In this document: in pieces, positions 1 through 8,173 of the stretch
Position numbering within the stretch: position 1 is the first letter of the stretch
Layout of the letters: every line of letters starts with the position of its first letter
Assembly (NCBI RefSeq): GCF_040544555.1
Contig: NZ_JBEPKD010000001.1
Location: 310,001-374,000 of the forward strand
Direction of reading: 5' to 3'
Origin: Halalkalibacter oceani
Lineage (GTDB): Bacteria; Bacillota; Bacilli; Bacillales; Bacillaceae_D
DNA length: 64,000 bases
Translations under genes and position numbers: made by a program
Notes under the pieces: model-generated
The model's database searches: none
What the model was told of the DNA's origin: nothing
What the model saw: the letters and a program-made list of their open reading frames with translations, nothing else

Positions 1-2
1 TT

Positions 3-1373
3 AAGAAAACATTTGAATCGTTACGCGGGGCAAAAAAGGCAGTTGTTCATTTATATAATTCCACCTCTGTCGCTCAGCGTGAACAGGTCTTCCGAAAGTC
101 GAAAGAGGAAATTATCGAGATTGCCGTATCCGGCGCGAAGCTTCTTCAGAAATATGCGGCAGAAACGGAAGGAAATTTCATGTTCCAATATTCACCGGAA
201 AGCTTTACCGGGACGGAAATGGAATTCGCGCTTGAAATCTGTAACCGCGTGCTTGATGTGTGGCAGCCGACCGCTGATCAGCCGGTGATCATCAATTTAC
301 CGGCGACCGTCTCGTTTTCCATGCCGCATGTGTACGCCAGCCAAATTGAGTATATGAGCGACAACTTACATTTCCGGGAGAATGTCATTGTCTCGGTTCA
401 TCCTCACAATGACCGCGGGACCGGGGTCGCTGATGCGGAGCTTGCGATGCTTGCCGGAGCGCAGCGGGTCGAAGGGACGTTATTCGGCAACGGTGAACGA
501 ACAGGGAACGTCGATATAGTCACCCTTGCGCTGAACATGTATTCTCATGGTGTCGATCCAAAGCTTGATTTCGGCAATATTCGTGAGATTATTGCTGCAT
601 ATGAACCGTTAACGAGAATGAAGGTTCATGAGCGTCACCCTTACGGAGGCGACCTTGTGTTCACTGCTTTTTCGGGTTCGCATCAGGATGCGATCGCCAA
701 AGGAATGAAATGGCGCGAAGAGCACGAAGACGCAACATGGAATGTCCCTTACTTGTTAATTGATCCGAAAGACATCGGTCGTGAATATGAAGGAGACATC
801 ATTCGCATTAACAGCCAGTCAGGGAAGGGCGGAATCGGCTATGTGATGGAGCAGCAATACGGCTTCGACCTGCCGGCAAAAATGCGTGAGAACTTCGGTT
901 ACCGGATTAAGCAAGTATCCGACCGTCAGCATAAAGAGCTGCTTCCAGCCGAGATTTATGACATTTACTTAAAAGAATACGTCAATCTTACGGCGCCAAT
1001 CGAATTTATCACCTACAGCTTCACCCAGCACGATGACTTTGAAACGACCGTGCAAATGAAAAAGGATGGTCGCGTAGAAGAGATGCAGGGAGTTGGCAAC
1101 GGAAGACTTGATGCAATCAGCAATGCCCTTCAGATGAAGCTCGGCATTCGCTATTCGAATTTGGTCTACAAGGAGCACGCCTTAGAAACCGGCTCAGAAT
1201 CACGCGCAGCCTCTTATGTCGGAATCACGGCAGAAGACGGCACGGTCTACTGGGGATGCGGAATTGATGTTGATATTATGACGTCATCGGTCAGAGCGCT
1301 ATTCAGCGCTGTGAATAAGCTTATTGAAGCTGGCACGGTGCAAAAGCAGGCCGCTGCGGCTGCTAAAATGTAA
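3..1373 (+). CDS. leuA: 2-isopropylmalate synthase, long form (5' partial)
   Basis: Condenses acetyl-CoA with 2-oxoisovalerate, the first committed step of leucine synthesis. The gene enters from the left edge; reading frame 3 is open from base 3 and gives 456 residues. The metal-binding HPHND motif is followed by GNGERTGN and GNVDIVTLALNMY, which are HMGL-like TIM-barrel motifs. The last ~130 residues form the LeuA regulatory domain (GVGNGRLDAISNAL). The spacing and the REYEGDIIRINSQSGKGG linker fit the long (about 550-residue) class rather than the shorter LeuA of typical leuABCD operons. No leuBCD follows. A terminator-like hairpin lies 20 bases downstream. Confidence 0.95.
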   Translation, partial: KKTFESLRGAKKAVVHLYNSTSVAQREQVFRKSKEEIIEIAVSGAKLLQKYAAETEGNFMFQYSPESFTGTEMEFALEICNRVLDVWQPTADQPVIINLPATVSFSMPHVYASQIEYMSDNLHFRENVIVSVHPHNDRGTGVADAELAMLAGAQRVEGTLFGNGERTGNVDIVTLALNMYSHGVDPKLDFGNIREIIAAYEPLTRMKVHERHPYGGDLVFTAFSGSHQDAIAKGMKWREEHEDATWNVPYLLIDPKDIGREYEGDIIRINSQSGKGGIGYVMEQQYGFDLPAKMRENFGYRIKQVSDRQHKELLPAEIYDIYLKEYVNLTAPIEFITYSFTQHDDFETTVQMKKDGRVEEMQGVGNGRLDAISNALQMKLGIRYSNLVYKEHALETGSESRAASYVGITAEDGTVYWGCGIDVDIMTSSVRALFSAVNKLIEAGTVQKQAAAAAKM

Positions 1374-1392
1374 CAGTTTACGGTTTTTGTTC

Positions 1393-1440
1393 ATGGGGCT
1401 GGGACGAAAGGTTGTTTTTTCAGCTTTTGCCCGGCCTCAT
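1393..1440 (+). terminator. Hairpin repeat with T-rich loop after leuA
   Basis: An imperfect stem (left arm GGGGCTGGGACGAAAGG, right arm CTTTTGCCCGGCCTC) surrounds a T-rich loop. Related hairpins occur at 8128-8170 and 32013-32059, so this is a dispersed terminator-like repeat. Its position just after the leuA stop fits transcription termination. Confidence 0.6.
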
Positions 1441-1551
1441 CCATTTCTTCAGCCTCGTTCTTGGCCGCCGCTGCTTGCAATCAGAAGTTGAGTTTTCGTC
1501 TGCAAAGTGATATATTACATATTAAATTGACGAAAGTGAGGGGAGACAGTA

Positions 1552-2592
1552 TTGGCCACGTTTAAAATTGGGATTACGAGAGATTTTCTGAACCCGGATG
1601 GGGAATTGAAAGCGGATATCGGACTGGAATTACTTGATCAGCATCCTCAAATCGAATATGAATTTTTCAAAGAATATAAGAGTATCGTAACGCCGGATCA
1701 ATTAATGGGATATGATGCTGTGATCAGCCTGTATCCAAGCTATACGAAGGATTCCTTCAACGGTGTGACGCGCCTGGCGGCGATTGCCCGTGCCGGGGTC
1801 GGCTATAACAATGTCGATTTAACGGCCTGTACCGAGTCTGATCTTATTTGCTTTACTGCTCCAAAAGCGGTCCGGCGACCGATGGCTGTTTCGATTTTGA
1901 CGTTTTTGCTTACGTTAAGCTCAAGAGTGATGGAAAAAGACCGCATTGTCCGTCAAGGAACGTGGGAGGAAACGCCGAATTACATGGGAATCGGACTCGT
2001 CAACAAAGTCGTTGGCTCGATCGGGCTCGGGGGAATTGCACGGGAATTCTTTTCGATCGCCAAGCCGTTAAAATTCAAGGCGATCGCTTATGACCCTTTT
2101 GTTTCAAAGGAGGAGGCGCAGGCGCTCGGAGTGGAGCTGGTTGAATTGGATACTTTGTTACAGCAGGCTGATTTTGTCAGTGTCAGCTGTCCGTTGCTCG
2201 ACTCTACTTATCATTTAATTGGGGGACGTGAGCTCTCGTTGATGAAACCAACGGCGTTTCTCATTAATACATCACGCGGCCCGGTCATCGATCAGCAGGC
2301 GCTCACCGTCTGTCTCCAGGAACGCCGCATTCAGGGAGCTGCACTTGATGTGTTTGAAACAGAACCGCTTGACCCGAATGACCCATTAACCCGGCTTGAT
2401 AATGTCGTGCTCGCCCCGCATGCGATCGGTTTTACCGATGAATTATTCCGCGGACTTGGCGAAGAGGATATTCGCGGGCTCATTCGTCTATCCCAAGGTC
2501 TTATTCCAGACAGCGTCGTCAACCCGGAAGCAATTACGCGTCCAGGCTTTCAGCAAAAACTCGCCCACTATCAAGCTATGAATCAACAATAA
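1552..2592 (+). CDS. D-isomer-specific 2-hydroxyacid dehydrogenase
   Basis: NAD(P)-dependent reduction of a 2-oxo acid or oxidation of a D-2-hydroxy acid in the cytoplasm; the substrate cannot be read from sequence. The 346 residues match the family length. A Rossmann motif (GSIGLGGIA, residues ~155-163) is followed by the substrate-binding Arg in NTSRGPVID, the catalytic Glu in DVFETEPL and the catalytic His in APHAIGFTDE. The TTG start is chosen because GTGAGGGGAG lies 8-10 bases upstream. It sits 35 bases before an HpcH/HpaI aldolase, so the two probably work together in breakdown of an acid or sugar acid. Confidence 0.88.
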   Translation: MATFKIGITRDFLNPDGELKADIGLELLDQHPQIEYEFFKEYKSIVTPDQLMGYDAVISLYPSYTKDSFNGVTRLAAIARAGVGYNNVDLTACTESDLICFTAPKAVRRPMAVSILTFLLTLSSRVMEKDRIVRQGTWEETPNYMGIGLVNKVVGSIGLGGIAREFFSIAKPLKFKAIAYDPFVSKEEAQALGVELVELDTLLQQADFVSVSCPLLDSTYHLIGGRELSLMKPTAFLINTSRGPVIDQQALTVCLQERRIQGAALDVFETEPLDPNDPLTRLDNVVLAPHAIGFTDELFRGLGEEDIRGLIRLSQGLIPDSVVNPEAITRPGFQQKLAHYQAMNQQ

Positions 2593-2594
2593 TT

Positions 2595-2608
2595 TGAAAG
2601 CGTTTACG
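2595..2608 (+). promoter_or_regulatory. cre-like catabolite repression site
   Basis: TGAAAGCGTTTACG differs at one position from the strong CcpA operator TGAAAGCGTTTACA. It lies in the short gap between the hydroxyacid dehydrogenase and the aldolase, so glucose repression of the aldolase is likely. This is an inference from motif and position. Confidence 0.55.
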
Positions 2609-2627
2609 CAGAAAAGGAGTCAGTATA

Positions 2628-3404
2628 ATGAGAAAAAATCAGGTGAAAGAAGAACTTACAGCAGGGAAAACGGCGATTGGCACGATGGTTTTTGAGTTTA
2701 ACACCCCGGGGGTTGCCGCTATTTTGGAGCAAACCGGTTCGGATTTTATTATTTATGACATGGAGCATAGTGGCATCGGAATGGAATCGATGCGCCAATT
2801 GATGAGCTATAATCGTGGCGCTTCTATTCTTCCTTTTGTTCGGGTGCCGGATAGCCAGTATAGCCATTTGAGCCGGATTCTCGATATCGGTGCAATGGGG
2901 TTGATGATTCCCTTTGTTGAATCAAAAGAACAGGCTGAACAAATTATCGCCGCAACGAAATATGGACCCCTTGGCAAAAGAGGAACAGCCTTCAGCCTTG
3001 CTCACGATGATTATATTGGCGGTGACATTTCAGAGAAAATGAAAAGAAGCAATCAGGAAACGTTGATTATCGCTCAAATCGAGAACGAAACCGGGCTGAG
3101 TAATGTCGAGGAAATTACAGCTACGGAAGGTGTTGATGTCGTGTTTGTCGGAAACCTTGATCTTTCGCAATCGATGGGCATTAGCGGGCAATATGACCAT
3201 CCACGTTTAATTCAGGCGATGGAGCAGGTCGTTGAAGTTTGTGAGAAGCACGGCAAAGCAGCAGGCTGTTTTGTCTCGGATGTGGAAGCTGCGATTCACT
3301 GGAAAGAAAAAGGCTACCGCTTTATCGCTTATTCAGGTGATGTCTGGCTGTATCAGCAGGCCGTCAAGCAAGGGATCGCCGCGATCCGCGGCGCTTCATC
3401 TTGA
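2628..3404 (+). CDS. HpcH/HpaI-family aldolase
   Basis: Class II (metal-dependent) aldolase of the HpcH/HpaI family, which cleaves or forms 4-hydroxy-2-oxo acids to pyruvate plus an aldehyde. The 258 residues match the family. Visible family residues are FVRVPD (substrate Arg), the metal Glu in IAQIENETG and the metal Asp in VFVGNLDLSQS. AAAAGGAGT precedes the ATG by 8 bases. It follows a 2-hydroxyacid dehydrogenase, and a cre-like site lies in the gap between them. Exact substrate unknown. Confidence 0.88.
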   Translation: MRKNQVKEELTAGKTAIGTMVFEFNTPGVAAILEQTGSDFIIYDMEHSGIGMESMRQLMSYNRGASILPFVRVPDSQYSHLSRILDIGAMGLMIPFVESKEQAEQIIAATKYGPLGKRGTAFSLAHDDYIGGDISEKMKRSNQETLIIAQIENETGLSNVEEITATEGVDVVFVGNLDLSQSMGISGQYDHPRLIQAMEQVVEVCEKHGKAAGCFVSDVEAAIHWKEKGYRFIAYSGDVWLYQQAVKQGIAAIRGASS

Positions 3405-3417
3405 ATGGTGTCACCTT

Positions 3418-4827
3418 CTACCTTTTTCGAATCGTAAAGTTCGCCTCTAATAGCGTCCAGTTTTGCGGATAAGGATAGCCCAACGCCCAGTAGCTGACTC
3501 CCCGCAGCTGAAACTCTTTGATCAAGTCAAATTTCGCCTGGGCGCTGCGGGCATCCTCAAACCATACTTCATGAGCTTGCCCGTTTTCATCCGTATAACG
3601 GAAAAACGGAGACTGGGCGAGGGCATCATAGTGGATCGGTGCACGATACCGAATCGCTCGTTGCACAGCTTCCTGTGGACTGAATGTTTCTGCTTCCTGA
3701 CCCTCGACATGAGGGATTAGCCAGTCACGCGCATAAATTTGAAACCCTAAAAAAACCTTCTCAGGCGGCATAACAGACAAAGCATATTCAACGACCTGTC
3801 TCATATTGGATAGCGGTGAAATCGCTTGGGGCGGTCCAAGCCGGTAGCCCCATTCATAGGTCATTAAGATGACGAAATCAACGATCCGGCCATGGGCCTC
3901 ATAATCATGAGCCTCATACAGCAAGCCGGCCTGAGCGCCACTTGTTTTCGGAGCGACTGCGGTTGACACAAAATAACCATCCGGATGAAGGCGTGCAACA
4001 GCCCGTTCGAGAAATTGATTATACAATTCCCGATCATCGGGCAGAACATTTTCAAAATCAATATTTACGCCACTGTACCCTTTTTCTCTCATAATTGTCA
4101 CAATGTTTGTGAGCAGCTGCTCCTGCAAGCCGGCGCTCGCCAAAATCGTATGAGCTAAATTGGAACCTGCTTCTGTTGCCGTGAAATTTGTAACGGCCAT
4201 CATTGGGATCACCTGATTTTGCCAGGCTGCAGCGATCGTCAGCTCATCCTCAACCGGCTCGAGCTCTCCAGTTTCCGTTATCATATATGCGAATGGACTC
4301 ATATAGGTAAGCAGCGGGCTAAGGGAAGCGATCGTTTGGGCCGCGTCCTGATCTTCCTGATAAGTGTACGCATTGACTTCAATAACTGGTCGCGGTCGGG
4401 GGATGATCAATGGATAACCTGGGTAAATCAAATTCCCATTGGAAAGCTGGTTTTCTGCTACAAGTGCTTCGACTGTAGTGCCAAAACGATTGGCGATATG
4501 CCAAAGGGTATCCTGAGGTTGGACGACATAGTGAACAGGGGGGATAACCAATGTTTCTCCGGGATAAAGCAAGTTAGGATTCAGTGATGGGTTTGCGGCG
4601 ATGAGTGCCTGGACGGAGACGCCATATTGCGCGGCAATCGCCGAAAGGGTATCACCAGGCCGAACGACATAGGCACTTCCCGCGGCGGGAATGATCAAGG
4701 TCTGACCGTTAACAAGCTGGTTCGGATCCTCAAGTTGATTCAGTTCGATGATCGTCTGAATGTTCATATTGTAGTAGCCGGCAATTTGCCAAAGTGTCTC
4801 CCCGCCCCGAACGACATGAATGATCAT
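3418..4827 (-). CDS. LysM-GH18 cortex/peptidoglycan hydrolase, YaaH/SleL type
   Basis: Likely N-acetylglucosaminidase acting on spore cortex peptidoglycan, as shown for YaaH/SleL of Bacillus. Three N-terminal LysM repeats occupy residues about 2-47, 52-97 and 99-143, one more than the two usual in YaaH. A glycosyl hydrolase 18 barrel follows, with the catalytic strand GVNIDFENV near residue 256 (the final Glu is the proton donor). The protein has no signal peptide, typical for spore-coat enzymes targeted by LysM domains. GGAGGGG stands 6 bases before the ATG. It is a single gene, convergent with the aldolase gene, and the two stops are only 13 bases apart. Confidence 0.9.
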   Translation of the reverse strand: MIIHVVRGGETLWQIAGYYNMNIQTIIELNQLEDPNQLVNGQTLIIPAAGSAYVVRPGDTLSAIAAQYGVSVQALIAANPSLNPNLLYPGETLVIPPVHYVVQPQDTLWHIANRFGTTVEALVAENQLSNGNLIYPGYPLIIPRPRPVIEVNAYTYQEDQDAAQTIASLSPLLTYMSPFAYMITETGELEPVEDELTIAAAWQNQVIPMMAVTNFTATEAGSNLAHTILASAGLQEQLLTNIVTIMREKGYSGVNIDFENVLPDDRELYNQFLERAVARLHPDGYFVSTAVAPKTSGAQAGLLYEAHDYEAHGRIVDFVILMTYEWGYRLGPPQAISPLSNMRQVVEYALSVMPPEKVFLGFQIYARDWLIPHVEGQEAETFSPQEAVQRAIRYRAPIHYDALAQSPFFRYTDENGQAHEVWFEDARSAQAKFDLIKEFQLRGVSYWALGYPYPQNWTLLEANFTIRKR

Positions 4828-4939
4828 TGCAGCCCCTCCATTGCCATTTTTGTCTACTATATGCTGTATTATACAAAATATGACAGTCGTCCATCCGTAA
4901 TCATAACGAGTATACCTGTCATGCTCCTCATAAAAGTGC

Positions 4940-4968
4940 TTGACATTTCATTATACGATCGCTATGAT
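4940..4968 (+). promoter_or_regulatory. Strong sigma-A promoter upstream of the MFS leader
   Basis: TTGACA at 4940-4945 and TATGAT at 4963-4968 are separated by exactly 17 bases. It points at the DHA2 pump gene, whose start lies about 280 bases further on, so the transcript has a long leader. Confidence 0.7.
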
Positions 4969-4971
4969 TAT

Positions 4972-5160
4972 GATGATTAAAAGTCGGAAGGGTGGTTACC
5001 ATGATCTACTAATCCTATTGAAGAAGATTATTACTATCTTCTGCATGAAAAAAGACAGTCGCATTGCGTTTGTCGTTTTTTGAATAGGGTTGGATGAAAT
5101 CATGGTGGTTTTTCATATAGCTGATAACTCATAAGCCTTTTCCTGCATGAAAGGCTTGTC
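4972..5160 (+). promoter_or_regulatory. Structured leader with a three-codon ORF before the drug pump
   Basis: The leader holds a Shine-Dalgarno-like GGAAGGGTGG followed by ATG ATC TAC TAA at 5001-5012, a 7-bp stem (AGAAGAT at 5022-5028, ATCTTCT at 5036-5042), a terminator-like hairpin ending in a T run near 5050-5083, and an 8-bp stem AAGCCTTT/AAAGGCTT around 5132-5156. A short ORF plus competing hairpins upstream of a drug pump is the layout of ribosome-mediated attenuation. That role is inferred; a stand-alone small RNA is the alternative. Confidence 0.4.
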
Positions 5161-5245
5161 TCTTATAGTGCTGTATATACGCATGGTTGTCCTCCTGTTC
5201 AGAAATGATAAGGAGTTTTTTTATTTTATTTACCTGGAGGAGCCA

Positions 5246-6691
5246 ATGAACCCTACTATGAAGACGAAGCCGATCCTGATCACATTTATGATCGGGGCAT
5301 TCTTTGCTATTTTAAACGAAACATTGCTCAATATTGCGCTGACGGAACTAATGGAGGTCTTTTCAATTGAAGCCCATACCGTCCAATGGATGGCGACCGG
5401 ATTTATGCTCGTTATGGGCGTATTAATGCCTGTTTCCGCTTTGTTGATACAATGGTTTACGACAAGACAAATGTTCATCGGTGTCATGTCGATCTTTTTA
5501 CTCGGGACGACGATCGCCGCTTGTGCCCTTACTTTTCCAATGCTTTTAGCTGGCCGGATGGTTCAGGCTGTTGGAACGGGGCTGTTGATCCCGGTTATCT
5601 TTAATGCTTTGCTATTAATCTATCCAGTCGAAGTGCGCGGAAAGATTATGGGGACATTCGGCCTTGTGATTATGTTCGCCCCAGCACTCGGGCCGACTTT
5701 ATCAGGCGTGATCGTTGATTTGCTTGGCTGGCGCTGGCTATTCATCTCTGTGATCCCGTTTGCCATATTCTCGATTTTATTTGCGCTTAAGTATTTACAA
5801 AACGTTGGCGAGGTCACCCGGCCGAAAGCCGATATTCCTTCGATTATCCTTTCAAGCATCGGAATCGGCGGAATTGTATATGCGTTTAGCAGTGCCGGCG
5901 AAAGCGGGCAAGGCTTTATGTCGGCACCCGTGCTGACGATTATTGCGATCAGCCTGGTGTCGCTGATTTTCTTCGTCTGGCGGCAGCTCAGGCTGGAGGA
6001 GCCGCTCCTTGACGTCCGTGTATTCACGTATCGGAATTACGCTCAGGGCGTCTGCGTTTTTGTCATTGTCGTTATGGCAATGTTCGCCTCTGAAATCATC
6101 ATGCCGATGTATTTGCAAGGGCCGCTCGGTTTTTCTGCGAAGCTCGCCGGTCTATTGCTTTTGCCGGGAGCGTTGTTAAGCGGATTGCTGTCTCCGGTAA
6201 TGGGCACGCTATTCGACCGTTTCGGTCCGAGAAAACTGATTATACCGGGTTCGCTTGTCTTAGTCGCGGTGATGATTTTCTTCAGCACGATTGACCCATC
6301 AATGTCAGCGTGGACATTCATGGCCGTCTATCTAGTGCTGATGGTGGCGATTACTTCAATTATGATGCCGGCTGAAACGAATGCGTTAAATGATTTACCT
6401 GTTCATTTATATCCGCATGGCACGGCGATTGCGACAACGTTACAGCCGATTGCCGGCGCGCTCGGTGTTTCGATTTTTGTCAGTATCGTTTCACAGGGAA
6501 GCAGCCGCTTTATTGAATCCCAGACCGGCCCGGTAACGCAACAAATGCTTGATGAAGCAATGACAATCGGTGTTCATCACGCGTACTGGTTTGCAATTGC
6601 CTTGAGCGTGGTCGCGTTGTTGATTGCTTTTTTTATGAAAAAAGCAATCAGTCCGGATGGAGGAGCTCAGAAGGAAGGGGCCCTTCATTAA
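5246..6691 (+). CDS. MFS multidrug exporter, DHA2 (EmrB/QacA) family
   Basis: Proton-driven efflux pump in the cytoplasmic membrane; substrates unknown. The 481-residue protein shows about 14 hydrophobic segments. The motif-C-like stretch GLVIMFAPALGPTLSG lies in the fifth segment and is followed by the family feature LGWRWLFISVIPFAI. The ATG at 5246 is preferred over an upstream in-frame codon because CTGGAGGAG lies 6-8 bases before it and EmrB-type proteins begin at this point. It is a single-gene unit with a structured leader upstream and a clear terminator downstream. Confidence 0.9.
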   Translation: MNPTMKTKPILITFMIGAFFAILNETLLNIALTELMEVFSIEAHTVQWMATGFMLVMGVLMPVSALLIQWFTTRQMFIGVMSIFLLGTTIAACALTFPMLLAGRMVQAVGTGLLIPVIFNALLLIYPVEVRGKIMGTFGLVIMFAPALGPTLSGVIVDLLGWRWLFISVIPFAIFSILFALKYLQNVGEVTRPKADIPSIILSSIGIGGIVYAFSSAGESGQGFMSAPVLTIIAISLVSLIFFVWRQLRLEEPLLDVRVFTYRNYAQGVCVFVIVVMAMFASEIIMPMYLQGPLGFSAKLAGLLLLPGALLSGLLSPVMGTLFDRFGPRKLIIPGSLVLVAVMIFFSTIDPSMSAWTFMAVYLVLMVAITSIMMPAETNALNDLPVHLYPHGTAIATTLQPIAGALGVSIFVSIVSQGSSRFIESQTGPVTQQMLDEAMTIGVHHAYWFAIALSVVALLIAFFMKKAISPDGGAQKEGALH

Positions 6692-6786
6692 CGGACATGA
6701 TAGCATCAATGGACTTGACCATAACTGAAATTTGAAGATGTGTCCAAATCGTTGCAAAAATAAATGAATAACGCGGCGAATTCATG

Positions 6787-6835
6787 CTGCACCTCACATG
6801 TTAATGACATGAACATTGAGGTGCAGTTATTTTTT
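6787..6835 (+). terminator. Intrinsic terminator after the MFS gene
   Basis: A 10-bp perfect stem, CTGCACCTCA / TGAGGTGCAG, is followed by TTATTTTTT. It probably ends both the MFS transcript and, in part, the opposing PadR operon. Confidence 0.8.
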
Positions 6836-6886
6836 GGCTCCGTTGGCGTTTTACAATAGTAACTCAATATTTGCATGAATAACTAA

Positions 6887-7330
6887 TTAATTTGCTAAGA
6901 CTAAAAAGGTTATAAAAAAGATCGCATAAGATCCCATTAAACCAACTGATACTTTAGCTAACCTCGTTTTAATCGAAAAGGCTGGTAAAATTCCAACTTT
7001 GAACATATTCACTATTAAAACAACAATTGCTAAGAAAAAAGATAGCATAGCAACAATCAGCGCAATTTGTTCCAACAAAATAACCTCCCTTAATGATATC
7101 AATTTCGAAATAATTAGGACATTAATTAAGCTAATAAAAACCAATACTTGACTCATACGAAATCCATAGATCTCCCTTTCACTTAGTTCCATGTGCCAAG
7201 CATCAATTATGCCTAAAAGTAAGTCAACTATTGTTTTGAATGACCTATCTGTTTGTGTTAATACCTCAATCAACTCATTGCCATAGCGTCTTCTCCAACT
7301 TTTAGGATAGAGATATATAAACCACTTCAT
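6887..7330 (-). CDS. Membrane protein coupled to a PadR regulator
   Basis: Unknown function. The 147 residues begin with a short cytoplasmic part (YPKSWRRRYGNEL, as in proteins encoded next to PadR genes) and then show three hydrophobic segments at about 61-78, 84-110 and 125-145. Its start overlaps the PadR gene stop by 4 bases, so translation is coupled. Such PadR partners are usually small integral membrane proteins whose role is not established. Confidence 0.7.
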   Translation of the reverse strand: MKWFIYLYPKSWRRRYGNELIEVLTQTDRSFKTIVDLLLGIIDAWHMELSEREIYGFRMSQVLVFISLINVLIISKLISLREVILLEQIALIVAMLSFFLAIVVLIVNMFKVGILPAFSIKTRLAKVSVGLMGSYAIFFITFLVLAN

Positions 7331-7632
7331 AATAAACCAAGCCTTTTCATACCAAGTGAGGCAACTTTCTGAATTTCTTTAATTTGCTCAGTTAAAAAGA
7401 TTTGTCCTTCCTCTGTCAGCTTGTAAGGCTTTTTACGTTCTTGTGATTCAAGGACACTTATATACCCTGCTTTCTCTAAACGTGATATGGCTCCATATAA
7501 TGTACCTGGGCCTAACTTAATGTCATAATTTTTTTCAATGTCTTCCATAATCGCATAGCCATGTCGGTTTTTTTCAGCCAGACTTATTAAAATCAACAAT
7601 GAAGGTTCAGAAAATCTGTTTTTCTTAACCAT
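7327..7632 (-). CDS. PadR-family transcriptional regulator
   Basis: A 101-residue winged-helix repressor. The family motif HGYAIMEDIEKNYDIKLGPGTLYGAISRLEKAGYI is spread over residues ~25-60 and is followed by KKPYKLTEEG. The ATG at 7632 is chosen over an upstream in-frame codon because GGAAAGGAGTGG lies just before it. It is the first gene of a two-gene operon with a membrane protein. A palindromic operator lies immediately upstream, so autoregulation is likely; the inducer is unknown. Confidence 0.9.
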   Translation of the reverse strand: MVKKNRFSEPSLLILISLAEKNRHGYAIMEDIEKNYDIKLGPGTLYGAISRLEKAGYISVLESQERKKPYKLTEEGQIFLTEQIKEIQKVASLGMKRLGLL

Positions 7633-7653
7633 ATTCCCACTCCTTTCCAACAA

Positions 7654-7689
7654 TTATTACGTTAAACGTTATATCGTATAACGTAATAA
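7654..7689 (-). promoter_or_regulatory. Palindromic operator upstream of padR
   Basis: TTATTACGTT (7654-7663) and AACGTAATAA (7680-7689) form a perfect 10-bp inverted repeat, with a second nested dyad ACGTTATA/TATAACGT inside. Its position between the padR start and the divergent relic gene suggests PadR binding. Confidence 0.55.
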
Positions 7690-7831
7690 TAAACTACATT
7701 GGAGATGACGTCAATAAAATAAATGATGTCGTGTTAAGTTTTTATTGTTAAACGTATTTTCCACACGGTAATCCGAACACCGAAAAAATGTAACGATATA
7801 AATAAAAATTAACTGAGGGAGGCAATATGAA

Positions 7832-8000
7832 ATGGTTGCTATGAAGGCGGTTGTTTATGAGTGTCATGGTGGACCTGATGTGCTATAGCTATAATCCTTA
7901 AGAGATGTATCAAGTTGTTGAAGCCAACCGATATGTTGACGAAGGACATAAACGTGGAAATGTGATTCTACAAATTAAAGACTTAAGCTCAGCGATATAA
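7832..8000 (+). pseudogene. Zinc-type alcohol dehydrogenase, internal deletion relic
   Basis: Only the two ends of a medium-chain dehydrogenase/quinone reductase gene remain. The first is MVAMKAVVYECHGGPDVL with a stop (7832-7888). After about 16 bases comes the C-terminal end, VVEANRYVDEGHKRGNVI up to the stop at 8000. The whole centre (cofactor and zinc domains, about 280 codons) is missing. It is divergent from padR across the PadR operator, so the intact gene may once have been the PadR target. Confidence 0.7.
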
Positions 8001-8127
8001 TTGTATTATTCAATAAAGATACAATTTGTCGTTACTAGCGGCTTTTAATTTTAGGAAGATTTTGAGCAACAATTTTGCATGTGGCACGCTGCGGACAAAT
8101 ACGCCTTCAAGCAAACTTTGAAGCGTA

Positions 8128-8170
8128 ATAGGGCGGGACAAAAGGTTTTTTACCTTTTGTCCCGCCCTAT
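8128..8170. terminator. Hairpin repeat (second copy), bidirectional
   Basis: A near-perfect 18-bp stem: ATAGGGCGGGACAAAAGG pairs with CCTTTTGTCCCGCCCTAT around a T-rich loop. It belongs to the same family as 1393-1440 and 32013-32059. It lies 4 bases past the stop of the minus-strand UxaA-like gene and probably terminates it. Confidence 0.75.
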
Positions 8171-8173
8171 ATT

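Noticed and set aside
5147..5245. A longer N terminus for the DHA2 pump.
   Set aside because: The extra 33 residues lack a ribosome binding site and are not found at the start of this family.
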